In this document: positions 1 to 6,463 of the stretch, one piece after another
How the letters are laid out: the number at the start of each line of letters is the position of its first letter
Position numbering within the stretch: position 1 is the first letter of the stretch
NCBI GenBank assembly: GCA_029287275.1
Contig: JARFRL010000062.1
Coordinates: 1 to 8,284, forward strand
Reading direction: 5' to 3'
Length of the DNA stretch: 8,284 nucleotides
Source: Pontiella desulfatans
Lineage (GTDB): Bacteria; Verrucomicrobiota; Kiritimatiellia; Kiritimatiellales; Pontiellaceae
Program-made: the position numbers and the translations under genes
Notes under the pieces: generated by a model
What the model was told of the DNA's origin: nothing
What the model saw: only the letters and a program-made list of their open reading frames with translations
Database searches by the model: none

Positions 1-1
1 C

Positions 2-694
2 GCGGCGGCCATCGCGGTCGACGCCGGCGTGAGCCTGCAGCACGCCCTCGAGAAGCAGACCAGCCAGTTCGTCGTTCAGGACGTCGCGTCGCAATGCGTC
101 GGCCTCGTGGCGGCGCCGGAGCGCGGCGGCGATTGGTGGGACTGTTGCGCGGGCGCGGGCGGCAAAACGCTGCAGCTCATGGATCTGATGGAACAGGATG
201 GGAAGGTGCTCGCCACCGACGTGCGGATCCCGGCGCTTAAAGAGCTCAAGAAGCGCGCCCGCAAACACGGCATTAAAAACATCCGCACGCAAGTGTTCAA
301 CGCGGCGAACGACGAACCGTTCACCAAGACCTTCGATGGTGTGTTGGTCGACGCCCCGTGTTCGGGCTGGGGAACCTGGAGCCGCAATCCGGACGCGCGT
401 TGGCGCTCTTCCCGCCGCGACGTGGCCCAGTGCGCCACCCGCCAGTTGAAAATCCTCAACAACGTGAAGTGGTGCGTGAAACCCGGCGGCCTGCTGATTT
501 ACGCCGTCTGCGCGTTCACCCGGCCGGAAACGGAAGAGGTCGTGATGAACTTCCTCGACCAACAGCCCGAATTCCACCTTGAACCGTTCGCCAATCCGCT
601 GACGGGCGAGCCGACGGACGGTCAGACCCAGATCTGGCCGTGGGAAGGCCCCGGCGACGGCATGTTCATCGCGCGGCTGCGCCGCGACGCCTAG
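2..694 (+). CDS. RsmB/NOP-family RNA (cytosine-5) methyltransferase, 3' part
   Basis: This is the C-terminal catalytic part of a SAM-dependent RNA m5C methyltransferase. The frame is open to the left edge, so the true start and any N-terminal RNA-binding (NusB-like) domain lie outside; the GTG at 29 is only an internal codon. Counting from that GTG as residue 1, a QDVASQ segment (17-22) resembles the RsmB pre-motif. Motif I is DCCAGAGGKT (38-47), which binds SAM. Motif IV is DAPCSG (108-113) and motif VI is YAVCAF (158-163). In this family the motif VI Cys (161) attacks the base and the motif IV Cys (111) helps release the product; both are present. The usual T before the motif VI Cys is V here. 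The end DGMFIARLRR is typical of the family. The target is probably 16S rRNA, but RsmB, RsmF or another paralogue cannot be separated from this fragment. Confidence 0.93.
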   Translation, partial: AAAIAVDAGVSLQHALEKQTSQFVVQDVASQCVGLVAAPERGGDWWDCCAGAGGKTLQLMDLMEQDGKVLATDVRIPALKELKKRARKHGIKNIRTQVFNAANDEPFTKTFDGVLVDAPCSGWGTWSRNPDARWRSSRRDVAQCATRQLKILNNVKWCVKPGGLLIYAVCAFTRPETEEVVMNFLDQQPEFHLEPFANPLTGEPTDGQTQIWPWEGPGDGMFIARLRRDA

Positions 695-1014
695 TCGCCG
701 ACCGCGTGGCAATATTCGATATCGGTGTTCTCGAAGGTCGCGCGGCCGAGCCGCAACCGGATCGTCTCCGCGTGGGGCGGCGGCAGCAACAGGGAGTCAA
801 GCACCAGTTTCCCCGCGAGCTCCACGTCCGAGCCGCGCAGGCGCAGGCGCACCTTTCGGTTGAGGACGATTCCGAACTTGTTCTCGATCCGCTGGAACGC
901 CAGCTTCTGCTCCGAATGGAATTGAAACCACCCCTCCTCGCCCAGATCGCGCGGGAACTCCAGCAGGTCGTCCGCCGCCAAGTTGAAATCGAGTTGGTTC
1001 TTCGGTTCATCCAT
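691..1014 (-). CDS. Small protein of unknown function (107 aa)
   Basis: I do not recognise this protein. It is 107 residues with mixed charge and no signal peptide, membrane segment or cysteine pair, so it is probably cytoplasmic. It starts MDEPKNQLDF and has an LLEFPRDLGEEGW stretch and a basic RKVRLRLRG strand. It reads like a compact alpha/beta or all-beta domain rather than a random frame, and the amino-acid make-up is balanced. It ends by sharing a CTAG with the stop of the convergent methyltransferase gene. The ATG at 1014 is the only ATG, GTG or TTG start I find in this frame. No Shine-Dalgarno sequence precedes it, and the frame stays open for about 28 codons upstream without a usual start, so translation may be leaderless. 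A longer shadow frame (666-1502) crosses it but is arginine/serine-rich and implausible. Confidence 0.72.
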   Translation of the reverse strand: MDEPKNQLDFNLAADDLLEFPRDLGEEGWFQFHSEQKLAFQRIENKFGIVLNRKVRLRLRGSDVELAGKLVLDSLLLPPPHAETIRLRLGRATFENTDIEYCHAVGD

Positions 1015-1112
1015 AAGCGCCGAAACATAGACAAAATCGCGGCTTTTGAAAATTGGCTTTCTATTTTTTCGATTGTCTGGAAAATGAACCGCTTAATCCT
1101 GAAAGGTTTGCC
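1015..1112. promoter_or_regulatory. Divergent intergenic region with weak promoter candidate
   Basis: This AT-richer 98-base gap separates the minus-strand small gene from the plus-strand protease cluster, so it should hold promoters for both. On the minus strand, TTTTCA (1052-1047) and TATGTT (1029-1024) are 17 bases apart, each matching the sigma-70 consensus at 4 of 6 positions. This would start transcription only 2 to 4 bases before the ATG at 1014, agreeing with the missing ribosome binding site. On the plus strand, TTGAAA (1046-1051) is a possible -35 but has no good -10 at the right distance. These are inferences from weak matches. Confidence 0.3.
1101..1106 (+). promoter_or_regulatory. 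Ribosome binding site of the protease
   Basis: GAAAGG lies 6 bases before the ATG at 1113. It selects that ATG over an in-frame ATG 60 bases upstream (1053), whose use would place 20 extra residues in front of an otherwise perfect lipoprotein signal peptide. Confidence 0.7.
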
Positions 1113-1988
1113 ATGAAAAAAATTCTCGCCGCCAGCGCTCTTTTCCTCGCTTTCGCGCTCAGCGGCTGCGTGTCGATGAACGAAGAGAAAATCAGCCCCG
1201 AGACCCCGGTTCAACTGCACCCCGCGGCCGACGAGCTCAAGGGCGCCGCCCCGATCAACCTTTATCTGGCCAGTCAAACGACCGTCGCGGACGTTCCCAT
1301 GCGCTCGCGCACGATCCAGCGGGTCGCGGCCGCGGTGGATTCCGCGGTGGTCAGCATATACGTCAAAACCGAAACGCCCGTCAAAGTACGGCTGATTCCC
1401 ATCAACTTGTCCTTCACCGGCATCTCCGCCACCCTCCCGGGCGTCGGGCTCGGCTCCGGCTTTTTCATTCATCCGAGCGGCTATCTGCTCACCAACGAGC
1501 ACGTCATCCGCAACGCCACCGACATTCGGGTCATGACCTCCAACGGCACCGACTACATCGCGCGCGTGGTCGCGACCGACCCCGTCTACGACCTCGCCCT
1601 GCTGAAGGTCGTCTCGCCGAACGGTCTAAAATTCGCCTTCATCCCCATGGGCGACTCCACGCGCGTCCGCGGCGGCGATCACGTGATCGCGGTGGGGAAT
1701 CCGCTCGGATTCGGCCATACCGTCACCACCGGAATCATCAGCCACACCGGGCGCGGCCTGTTCGAGGAAGAGGAACCGAACGGCCGCTACGCGCGCTACA
1801 TCCAGACCGACGCCGCGATCAACCCCGGCTCTTCCGGCGGGCCGCTCATCACGCTGACCGGCGCGTGGATCGGCCTCAACACCGCTCAAATCGCCAACAG
1901 CCAAGGCATCGGCTTCGCCGTGCCCAGCGCGCTGGTGAAGGAATTCATCGCCAACGTGCTCGAGGGCCAAGGCGCCAAGATTGAATAA
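1113..1988 (+). CDS. HtrA/Deg-like trypsin-fold serine protease, predicted lipoprotein
   Basis: This is a 291-residue S1C-type (trypsin-like) serine protease. The ATG at 1113 gives a lipoprotein signal peptide: basic MKK, a hydrophobic core, then the lipobox LSGC with the lipidated Cys at 19. Mature protein should be anchored to a membrane facing the periplasm. The catalytic triad is His130 (LTNEHV), Asp160 (DPVYDLALLKV) and Ser241 (NPGSSGGPL). The usual GNSGGP is GSSGGP here, a tolerated change in this family. The VGLGSGFFI and VIAVGNPLG strands are typical of DegP/DegS-like domains. The protein ends right after the protease domain with no PDZ domain, so it lacks the standard substrate-sensing module. 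Residues 20 to 70 form a polar linker. It heads a three-gene cluster. A role in envelope protein quality control is inferred from family and location; its substrates are unknown. Confidence 0.93.
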   Translation: MKKILAASALFLAFALSGCVSMNEEKISPETPVQLHPAADELKGAAPINLYLASQTTVADVPMRSRTIQRVAAAVDSAVVSIYVKTETPVKVRLIPINLSFTGISATLPGVGLGSGFFIHPSGYLLTNEHVIRNATDIRVMTSNGTDYIARVVATDPVYDLALLKVVSPNGLKFAFIPMGDSTRVRGGDHVIAVGNPLGFGHTVTTGIISHTGRGLFEEEEPNGRYARYIQTDAAINPGSSGGPLITLTGAWIGLNTAQIANSQGIGFAVPSALVKEFIANVLEGQGAKIE

Positions 1989-1999
1989 ACCCGTTACAT

Positions 2000-2005
2000 A
2001 GGAGA
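2000..2005 (+). promoter_or_regulatory. Ribosome binding site of the small lipoprotein
   Basis: AGGAGA sits 5 bases before the ATG at 2011, in the 22-base gap after the protease stop. This strong site supports the short open frame being a real gene. Confidence 0.7.
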
Positions 2006-2010
2006 ATCCC

Positions 2011-2208
2011 ATGAAGACCCTCATTTCATCCATATGCCTGCTCGCGTTCGCCACCCTGCTCGGTGGTTGCGTCACCCGCACCTACGTCGACGCGCCCCAA
2101 CACCGCGGCGAAGTCCCCGATAAAAAGAAATTCGGCTCCGATCCGGAAGCGAAAGTCAAAGGAACGAAGCGCGTCTGGGTTTGGCAGGACGAATTCCGCA
2201 ATCCGTAG
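2011..2208 (+). CDS. Small predicted lipoprotein (65 aa)
   Basis: This is a 65-residue protein with a clear lipoprotein signal peptide. MKTL is followed by a hydrophobic core and the lipobox LLGGC, with Cys20 the predicted lipidation site. The mature part of about 45 residues is polar and rich in Lys, Asp and Pro, and ends in an aromatic/charged stretch (KRVWVWQDEFRNP). I recognise no enzyme or binding motif. It lies 22 bases after the lipoprotein protease, has its own good ribosome binding site, and is followed after 3 bases by the next gene, so the three are very likely co-transcribed. It could be a partner or inhibitor of the protease or an independent envelope component; the sequence does not say which. 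Confidence 0.82.
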   Translation: MKTLISSICLLAFATLLGGCVTRTYVDAPQHRGEVPDKKKFGSDPEAKVKGTKRVWVWQDEFRNP

Positions 2209-2211
2209 ACG

Positions 2212-2421
2212 ATGCTTTGGTTCGTGATCATCATGGCGCTGATCGGCGTCGGCGCGCTGTTCATGAACGACTCGACGCCCGCGCGCCAACTGGCCGAACG
2301 CTGCCCGAAATGTGGCGCCAAAGGGCTGGTTAGAAGGCCCGGAAGTTCCTCCGCGGCCGAAAGCCGGCGTGTTTGCGCGCGGTGCGGCAACGACGAAGAC
2401 GAATTCGGCAACAAACTCTGA
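2212..2421 (+). CDS. Membrane-anchored zinc-ribbon protein (69 aa)
   Basis: This is a 69-residue protein with a hydrophobic N-terminal helix (about residues 2-18, LWFVIIMALIGVGALF), followed by a short linker and two CxxC knuckles: CPKC (Cys31, Cys34) and CARC (Cys55, Cys58). Four cysteines in this spacing form a zinc ribbon. The tail is acidic (DEDEF). The ATG lies 3 bases after the lipoprotein stop and has no strong Shine-Dalgarno of its own, suggesting translation by re-initiation. It is the last gene of the protease cluster and converges on exbD with only 15 bases between stops. No specific function is recognisable. The zinc ribbon could equally bind protein, nucleic acid or only stabilise the fold. 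Confidence 0.75.
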   Translation: MLWFVIIMALIGVGALFMNDSTPARQLAERCPKCGAKGLVRRPGSSSAAESRRVCARCGNDEDEFGNKL

Positions 2422-2436
2422 GGTCCCCTCTCCGCG

Positions 2437-2847
2437 TCACAACGCGAAGGAAAGGTTCTTCACGTTCGCGGCGGCGCACGCGTCCATCACTGGAACGATG
2501 TCGCCGTGCGTGGCGCGGTCCGCCGGCAGCACGGTCACGATCAATTCGCTTCGCGAGGAATCCGCGGCGGTTTTCAGCGCCGCCAGGCGTTGGATCAGCT
2601 GCTCCTGATCGCCGCACGCCGCGCCTTCGATGAGCACTTGGCCCGATCCGGAGACCTCCACCAGCACGTCGAGCGCGTATTCCGGCAGCGAGGGCGAGGT
2701 GGTGGGCAACGCGAACGACAGGTCCGCTTCTTTTTTGACCAGCGACGACGTCACCATGAAATAGACCAACAGCAGGAAAACCACGTCGATTAGCGACGTG
2801 ATCTGAACATCGGTCTTTTTATTCATCAGGTCGGTCAGGGTTTTCAT
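2437..2847 (-). CDS. exbD: ExbD/TolR-family proton-channel accessory protein
   Basis: This 136-residue ExbD/TolR-family protein has the classic layout: a short cytoplasmic N-terminus, one membrane helix (about 20-38) and a periplasmic domain. The helix begins TSLIDVVFLLLVYF, and Asp21 is at the position of the conserved proton-carrying Asp of ExbD/TolR. The periplasmic part contains GDIVPVMDACAAANVKNLSFAL, matching the conserved C-terminal pattern of the family. Such proteins work with an ExbB/TolQ pentamer to turn the proton gradient into force on TonB, Tol or related systems. No ExbB or TonB gene is in the window. The ATG at 2847 follows AAGGAG by 7 bases. A longer frame from 2922 would add an arginine/glycine-rich extension and is rejected. 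The start overlaps the permease stop in ATGA, so translation is probably coupled. Confidence 0.92.
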   Translation of the reverse strand: MKTLTDLMNKKTDVQITSLIDVVFLLLVYFMVTSSLVKKEADLSFALPTTSPSLPEYALDVLVEVSGSGQVLIEGAACGDQEQLIQRLAALKTAADSSRSELIVTVLPADRATHGDIVPVMDACAAANVKNLSFAL

Positions 2848-4703
2848 GGGCGCTCTCCTTGGTTCGACTCCGAAGCCGTCATCAGCTCCGCCAGTTCGGA
2901 TACGTCCGCCGCGGTGATCCACTTCGTGATAAATTCGGGATTTTCGGCGCGGCGGGCGATCTCGGCGAGGAACCGCAGGTGCCGCGTCGGGGCGCGGCGC
3001 GCGCCTAGCAACATGAAAACGGCGTGGATGTCTTGTTCCGCTCCGGGAAACGCCACGCCCGGAATGGAGCGCGCGGCGATCATATGGAAGTCCTCGACGT
3101 CGTTGAGCAACACGTGCGGCAACGCGACGCCCGCGTCGGCCGGCGTTTCGCCCATCCGGTCGCGCGCCAGCAGCGCGCCGAGAATCAGATCGCGCGAGAT
3201 CCCGCTTCGTTGGGCGAGCAACGTCGATCCGCGGCGGATCACCTCCTCGTTGTCCGCGCCGGCTTCGATCTCGATGAAGTCGGCCCCCTTCACCAGCTCC
3301 AGAAACGGATCCTCGGCGCGCAGGCCGCGCTCTTTCATGATCTGCCGCAGCTCGACGCGCAGTCCCATGGCGTCGGCGTCGCGCTCGAGCAGCCGCTCGC
3401 CCAGCCGCTCGGCCATTTTCCCGAAGGCGCCGACGCGCGGCTCGACCCGCGGCCGGACGTACAGGTTGTGCCAGACCACGCCGATCGCGACGAGGCCCAT
3501 CGCGAAGATGCTCGCGAGCAGCCCCATTTCCGGAATGAGAACCACCGAAACCAACACGCCGAGGATCTGAACCCAGGGATACAAGGGACTTTTGAAGCCG
3601 GGGTCGTAGCTCTTGATGCCGCTCTCGCGCATGACGATCACCGCGATGTTCACGAAGGCGAACACCAGCAGCTGGAAGGTGCTGGCGAGCTTGGCGATCC
3701 GCTCCAGGCCGGTGAGCGCGACGATCACGAGAATCACGCCCGACGTCAGCGTGATCGCGTGGATGGGCGTTTTGAAGCGCGAGAAGCGCGCCAGCCGCCC
3801 CGGGATGACGTGGTCGCGGCTCATGGCCAACAGATAACGACTCGCCGACATGATGCCGGCGTTGGCCGTGGTGGCGAACGCCAGCGCGGCCGCCACGCTG
3901 ATCAGGCTCACGCCGCGCGGCCCGAGCGCGACGCCCGCGGCGTCGGACAGCGGCGTGAGGCTGTCGTGGAGCCGCTCCGCGGGCACGAGCCCGACGACGA
4001 GCGCGACCACCAATCCGTACAACGCGAGAATGGAAGCCAGCGAAAGGAACATGCCCAGGGGAATGTTTTTTCCCGGGTTACGCACCTCTTCCGCCATGCT
4101 CGCGACTTTGGTGAGGCCGATGTAGCTGATGAACACCAGCGCCGTGGTCGGCAGCAACTGGTCCCAGCCTTTGGGCGCCATCGGCGCGTAGAACGAGCGG
4201 TTGATGACGGGCGCGCCTTTGACGACGAGAAACGCGAGGATCGCGAGCAGCCCCATCACCATGACCACCTGCAAGCGCGTCGTCTCCTTCGAGCCGATGA
4301 TGTTGAGCCCCATGAACAGCAGCCCGCCCGCGATCGCGATCACTCGCATCGGCAGGTGGACGTATCCCGCCAAATACGCCCCGAGCCCGAGCAAGGCGAT
4401 CGCGGTTTTCAAAATCAGCGCGAGCCAAACGCCGACGCCGTCGATGGTGCCGAACATGCCGCCGAGGCTTCGGCTGACGAAGAAATAGGTTCCGCCCGCC
4501 CGCGGCATGGCGGTGGCCATCTCGGCCGTGGAGAGCATGGAAGGGATCAACAGCAGGCCGGAGAGCAGATACGCGAAGATCACCGCGGGGCCGACTTTGG
4601 CGGCGGCGATGCCCGGCAGCACGAAAAGCCCCGAGCTAATCATCGCGCCCGAGCAAATCGCGTACACGTCCAACAGACCCAATCGCTTTTTGAGCGTTTT
4701 CAC
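2844..4703 (-). CDS. APC-superfamily amino acid permease fused to PTS EIIA-like domain
   Basis: This 619-residue protein has two parts. Residues 1 to about 415 are an APC-superfamily secondary transporter with roughly 12 hydrophobic helices. The first helix carries GAMISSGLF, the substrate-binding loop of this family, and E(A)MATAMPRAGGTY and FISYIGLTKVASMAEEVRNP are family hallmarks. Substrate is probably an amino acid or amine. Residues about 465 to 610 look like a type-2 PTS EIIA (fructose/mannitol or PtsN-like) domain. It has VALPH with His530 at the phosphorylatable position, and THLRFLAEIARRAE with His575. This suggests phosphorylation-controlled transport, but no PTS gene is nearby. 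GTG at 4703 is chosen because GGAGG lies 8 bases upstream; the TTG at 4718 overlaps that site. The parA gene ends 100 bases upstream, and exbD overlaps the 3' end. Confidence 0.93.
   Translation of the reverse strand: MKTLKKRLGLLDVYAICSGAMISSGLFVLPGIAAAKVGPAVIFAYLLSGLLLIPSMLSTAEMATAMPRAGGTYFFVSRSLGGMFGTIDGVGVWLALILKTAIALLGLGAYLAGYVHLPMRVIAIAGGLLFMGLNIIGSKETTRLQVVMVMGLLAILAFLVVKGAPVINRSFYAPMAPKGWDQLLPTTALVFISYIGLTKVASMAEEVRNPGKNIPLGMFLSLASILALYGLVVALVVGLVPAERLHDSLTPLSDAAGVALGPRGVSLISVAAALAFATTANAGIMSASRYLLAMSRDHVIPGRLARFSRFKTPIHAITLTSGVILVIVALTGLERIAKLASTFQLLVFAFVNIAVIVMRESGIKSYDPGFKSPLYPWVQILGVLVSVVLIPEMGLLASIFAMGLVAIGVVWHNLYVRPRVEPRVGAFGKMAERLGERLLERDADAMGLRVELRQIMKERGLRAEDPFLELVKGADFIEIEAGADNEEVIRRGSTLLAQRSGISRDLILGALLARDRMGETPADAGVALPHVLLNDVEDFHMIAARSIPGVAFPGAEQDIHAVFMLLGARRAPTRHLRFLAEIARRAENPEFITKWITAADVSELAELMTASESNQGERP
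2855..2860 (-). promoter_or_regulatory. Ribosome binding site of exbD inside the permease gene
   Basis: On the minus strand AAGGAG lies 7 bases before the exbD ATG (2847), within the last codons of the permease gene. It fixes the exbD start and shows independent as well as coupled initiation is possible. Confidence 0.75.
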
Positions 4704-4711
4704 CGCGCGAG

Positions 4712-4716
4712 CCTCC
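4712..4716 (-). promoter_or_regulatory. Ribosome binding site that sets the permease start
   Basis: On the minus strand GGAGG lies 8 bases before GTG (4703). The alternative TTG start at 4718 overlaps this site and has no purine-rich sequence of its own, so the GTG is the better start and the protein begins MKTLKKRLGLLDVYA. Confidence 0.7.
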
Positions 4717-4803
4717 AATCGCCGTCCCGCCTTAACGAAGACAGACTAGCACCGATTGAAGAGCGCCGCAACCCCGCGCCTCAGGGGCGGAACACGGCGC
4801 GGC

Positions 4804-5676
4804 TTAGACGGATGGATCGGGCGTGTCTTCGGAGGCTTGAGGCCTTTCCGCGGCCGGTACGACGTCGGAGAGCGTCGGCAACGATTCCGCGTCCGTCGCC
4901 GCGTCTTGTTTCTGGCGCTTGATGAATTCCTTCGCCAGATTGCGGTACGCGACGGAACCCACGCAGTGCGGATCGTAGGTGATGACCGGCTTGCCGTAAC
5001 TCGGCGCCTCGCTCAACCGCACGTTGCGCGGAATCAGCGTCTCGAACACGCGGTCGCCGAAGTGCTTCACCACTTCCTGAACCACCTGCTGCGAAAGGTT
5101 GGTGCTCACGTTGTACATCGTCATCAAAATGCCGCTGATGTGCAGGTTCGGATTTCCGGCCTCGGAAATCTGATTCACGATGTCGACCATGACGCCGAGC
5201 CCTTCCAGCGCGAGATACTCGCACTGAATCGGAATGATCACCTCGTGCGCGATGTTCAGCGCGTTCATGAACAGGATGCCGAGCGAAGGCGGGCAGTCGA
5301 GAATGATGTATTCGTAGACCCCGCTCTCGATGATCGGATCCATCGCCTCTTTCAGGCGGTGCAGATAGTCGTCGCGCCGGGCGATCGCGATCTCGGCGCC
5401 CGCGAGGTCCAGCTCGGACGGGATGATGTCGAGATGCTTGATGCCGGTCTCCTTGATCAGGCTCGCGGCGTCGGTCTCGCCCAGCAACGCGGGAAAGATG
5501 CTCGCGCCGTAGCCCTTTTCCAGGCCGAGGCCGCTGGTCGCGTTGGCCTGCGGATCGAGATCGACCAGCAACGTCTTCTTGCGTTTCTCCGCCAGACAGG
5601 CCGAAAAATTGATGCAGGTCGTGGTTTTACCCACGCCGCCTTTCTGGTTCGCAAGCGCGACGACTGTTGTCTTCAT
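4804..5676 (-). CDS. parA: ParA/Soj-family chromosome-partitioning ATPase
   Basis: This 290-residue protein is a typical chromosomal ParA/Soj. The deviant Walker A motif KGGVGKTTT (12-20) has the signature first Lys. Walker A' is VDLDPQAN (38-45), and Walker B is YIILDCPPS (123-131). The IPRNVRLSEAPSYGKPV segment (216-231) and YRNLAKEF (244-251) are strong Soj signatures. In the family, ATP-bound dimers coat DNA and move ParB-parS complexes. Residues after about 257 form a non-conserved acidic, Pro-rich tail. It lies 35 bases downstream of rsmE on the same strand and likely shares a transcript with it. A parB gene normally follows directly; instead there is a 100-base gap and an unrelated permease, so parB must be elsewhere or absent. 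The ATG at 5676 has only a weak GGA-containing site upstream but gives the conserved N-terminus. Confidence 0.96.
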   Translation of the reverse strand: MKTTVVALANQKGGVGKTTTCINFSACLAEKRKKTLLVDLDPQANATSGLGLEKGYGASIFPALLGETDAASLIKETGIKHLDIIPSELDLAGAEIAIARRDDYLHRLKEAMDPIIESGVYEYIILDCPPSLGILFMNALNIAHEVIIPIQCEYLALEGLGVMVDIVNQISEAGNPNLHISGILMTMYNVSTNLSQQVVQEVVKHFGDRVFETLIPRNVRLSEAPSYGKPVITYDPHCVGSVAYRNLAKEFIKRQKQDAATDAESLPTLSDVVPAAERPQASEDTPDPSV

Positions 5677-5711
5677 AAATTCGTATCCGTTCCGGTTGAA
5701 AAATCGAACGC

Positions 5712-6425
5712 TTAAAGTAGCTCATAGGCCAAAACGCTTAAACCAAAAATCGCGGCGGTTTCGGTCCGCAGCACGCGGTCGCCGAAGCTGACGGGAACCG
5801 CGCCGGCCTCGACCGCCGCCGCGACCTCCTCCTCGGAGAAATCGCCTTCGGGGCCGATCAGCAACGCGACGTTGGCTTTTCCATCGAAGTCGACGGCGCG
5901 AAAGGGCCGCGTTCCTTCGTAAAGCGAGCCGATCAAGACCAGGTCGTATTCCGCGAGGGCCGGCGTCAGCGCGGCGATTTTTTCAAGGGGGCGGAGCTCC
6001 GGCAGCCAGCGGACCTCGCACTGTTGGGCGGCGTTGAGGACGATCTTGTCCCAGCGCTCCTGCTTTTTCGCGTTGGGCTTGAACTCGGTGTGCTTCGTCA
6101 GCACCGGTTGGATCGCGGTCGCGCCGAGCTCGACGGCCTTTTGCAGCACCAACTCCCACCGGTCGGGTTTCGGCACGGCTTGAATCAGCGCGATCTCCAC
6201 CGCGGGCTTCGGCACGATCCATTTCTTCGCGATCCGCGCCTCGACGGCGGTTTTGGAGACGGTCTCGATGGTCGCTTCGGCCACGCCGCCGCGGCCGTCG
6301 AACAGCGTGATGTCCTGACCGGGCTGAACGCGCAGCACGCGCGCGAGATGATGCGATTCCTCGGGAGAGAGGACCGCGACCGCCTTCTCCAGCTCACTAG
6401 CCTCGACTAACGAATTGATCCGCAT
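5712..6425 (-). CDS. rsmE: 16S rRNA (uracil-1498-N3)-methyltransferase RsmE
   Basis: This 237-residue protein matches RsmE in length and motifs. An N-terminal PUA-like domain carries SHHLARVLR (24-32). A SPOUT (trefoil-knot) methyltransferase domain follows, with KAVELGA (96-102), ERWDKIVLNAAQQC (123-136), the SAM-binding LIGPEGDFSEEE (189-200) and LRTETA (219-224). The family methylates N3 of U1498 in 16S rRNA within the assembled 30S subunit. It sits 84 bases after dnaJ and 35 bases before parA on the same strand; dnaJ-(prmA)-rsmE is a common bacterial order, here without prmA. No good Shine-Dalgarno precedes the ATG at 6425. The leader instead carries the CACAAG repeat close to the start codon. 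Confidence 0.96.
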   Translation of the reverse strand: MRINSLVEASELEKAVAVLSPEESHHLARVLRVQPGQDITLFDGRGGVAEATIETVSKTAVEARIAKKWIVPKPAVEIALIQAVPKPDRWELVLQKAVELGATAIQPVLTKHTEFKPNAKKQERWDKIVLNAAQQCEVRWLPELRPLEKIAALTPALAEYDLVLIGSLYEGTRPFRAVDFDGKANVALLIGPEGDFSEEEVAAAVEAGAVPVSFGDRVLRTETAAIFGLSVLAYELL

Positions 6426-6436
6426 GCTCGGAGTTT

Positions 6437-6463
6437 AACCACAAGACGCACAAGAAGCACAAG
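6437..6463. repeat. Three tandem 9-base CACAAG units
   Basis: The dnaJ-rsmE gap contains three consecutive 9-base units on the + strand: AACCACAAG, ACGCACAAG and AAGCACAAG, followed by a partial ACACCC. On the minus strand this reads as repeated CTTGTG units ending in GGTTAA, just ahead of rsmE. Similar CACAAAG/CACAGAG-type strings recur between genes in many environmental bacterial genomes, so this is probably one copy of a dispersed repeat. That last statement is from memory and cannot be tested in one window. A 7-base inverted pair (ATGCTCG 6424-6430, CGAGCAT 6483-6489) flanks it and may be chance. Confidence 0.65.

Noticed and set aside
1053..1112. Upstream ATG start for the protease
   Set aside because: It would bury the lipoprotein signal peptide behind 20 residues, and the ribosome binding site is placed for the ATG at 1113.
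666..1502. A 278-codon minus-strand frame spanning the small gene, the intergenic region and the protease start
   Set aside because: It is Arg/Ser-rich, runs through the AT-rich promoter gap and opposes the well-supported protease gene. The 691-1014 frame has better composition.
2420..2446. Terminator between the convergent zinc-ribbon and exbD genes
   Set aside because: Only 4- to 6-base stems (GAGG/CCTC and CGCG/CGCG) occur in or around the 15-base gap and no T-run follows either way.
4704..4803. A parB remnant, parS site or terminator in the parA-permease gap
   Set aside because: There is only a short GC hairpin near 4772-4792 with a mismatch and no T-run. No parS-like palindrome and no coding trace of ParB is seen.
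3024..4922. A 632-codon open frame on the + strand, antisense to the permease and longer than the real gene
   Set aside because: Its composition is extreme (Arg, His, Asp, Gln, Glu) with no domain, and it mirrors GC-biased third positions of the permease. The minus-strand frame has clear APC and EIIA motifs.
4756..5715. A 319-codon + strand open frame antisense to parA
   Set aside because: The ParA frame has perfect Walker motifs. The antisense product is Arg/His/Asp-rich with no recognisable domain and is a by-product of high GC content.
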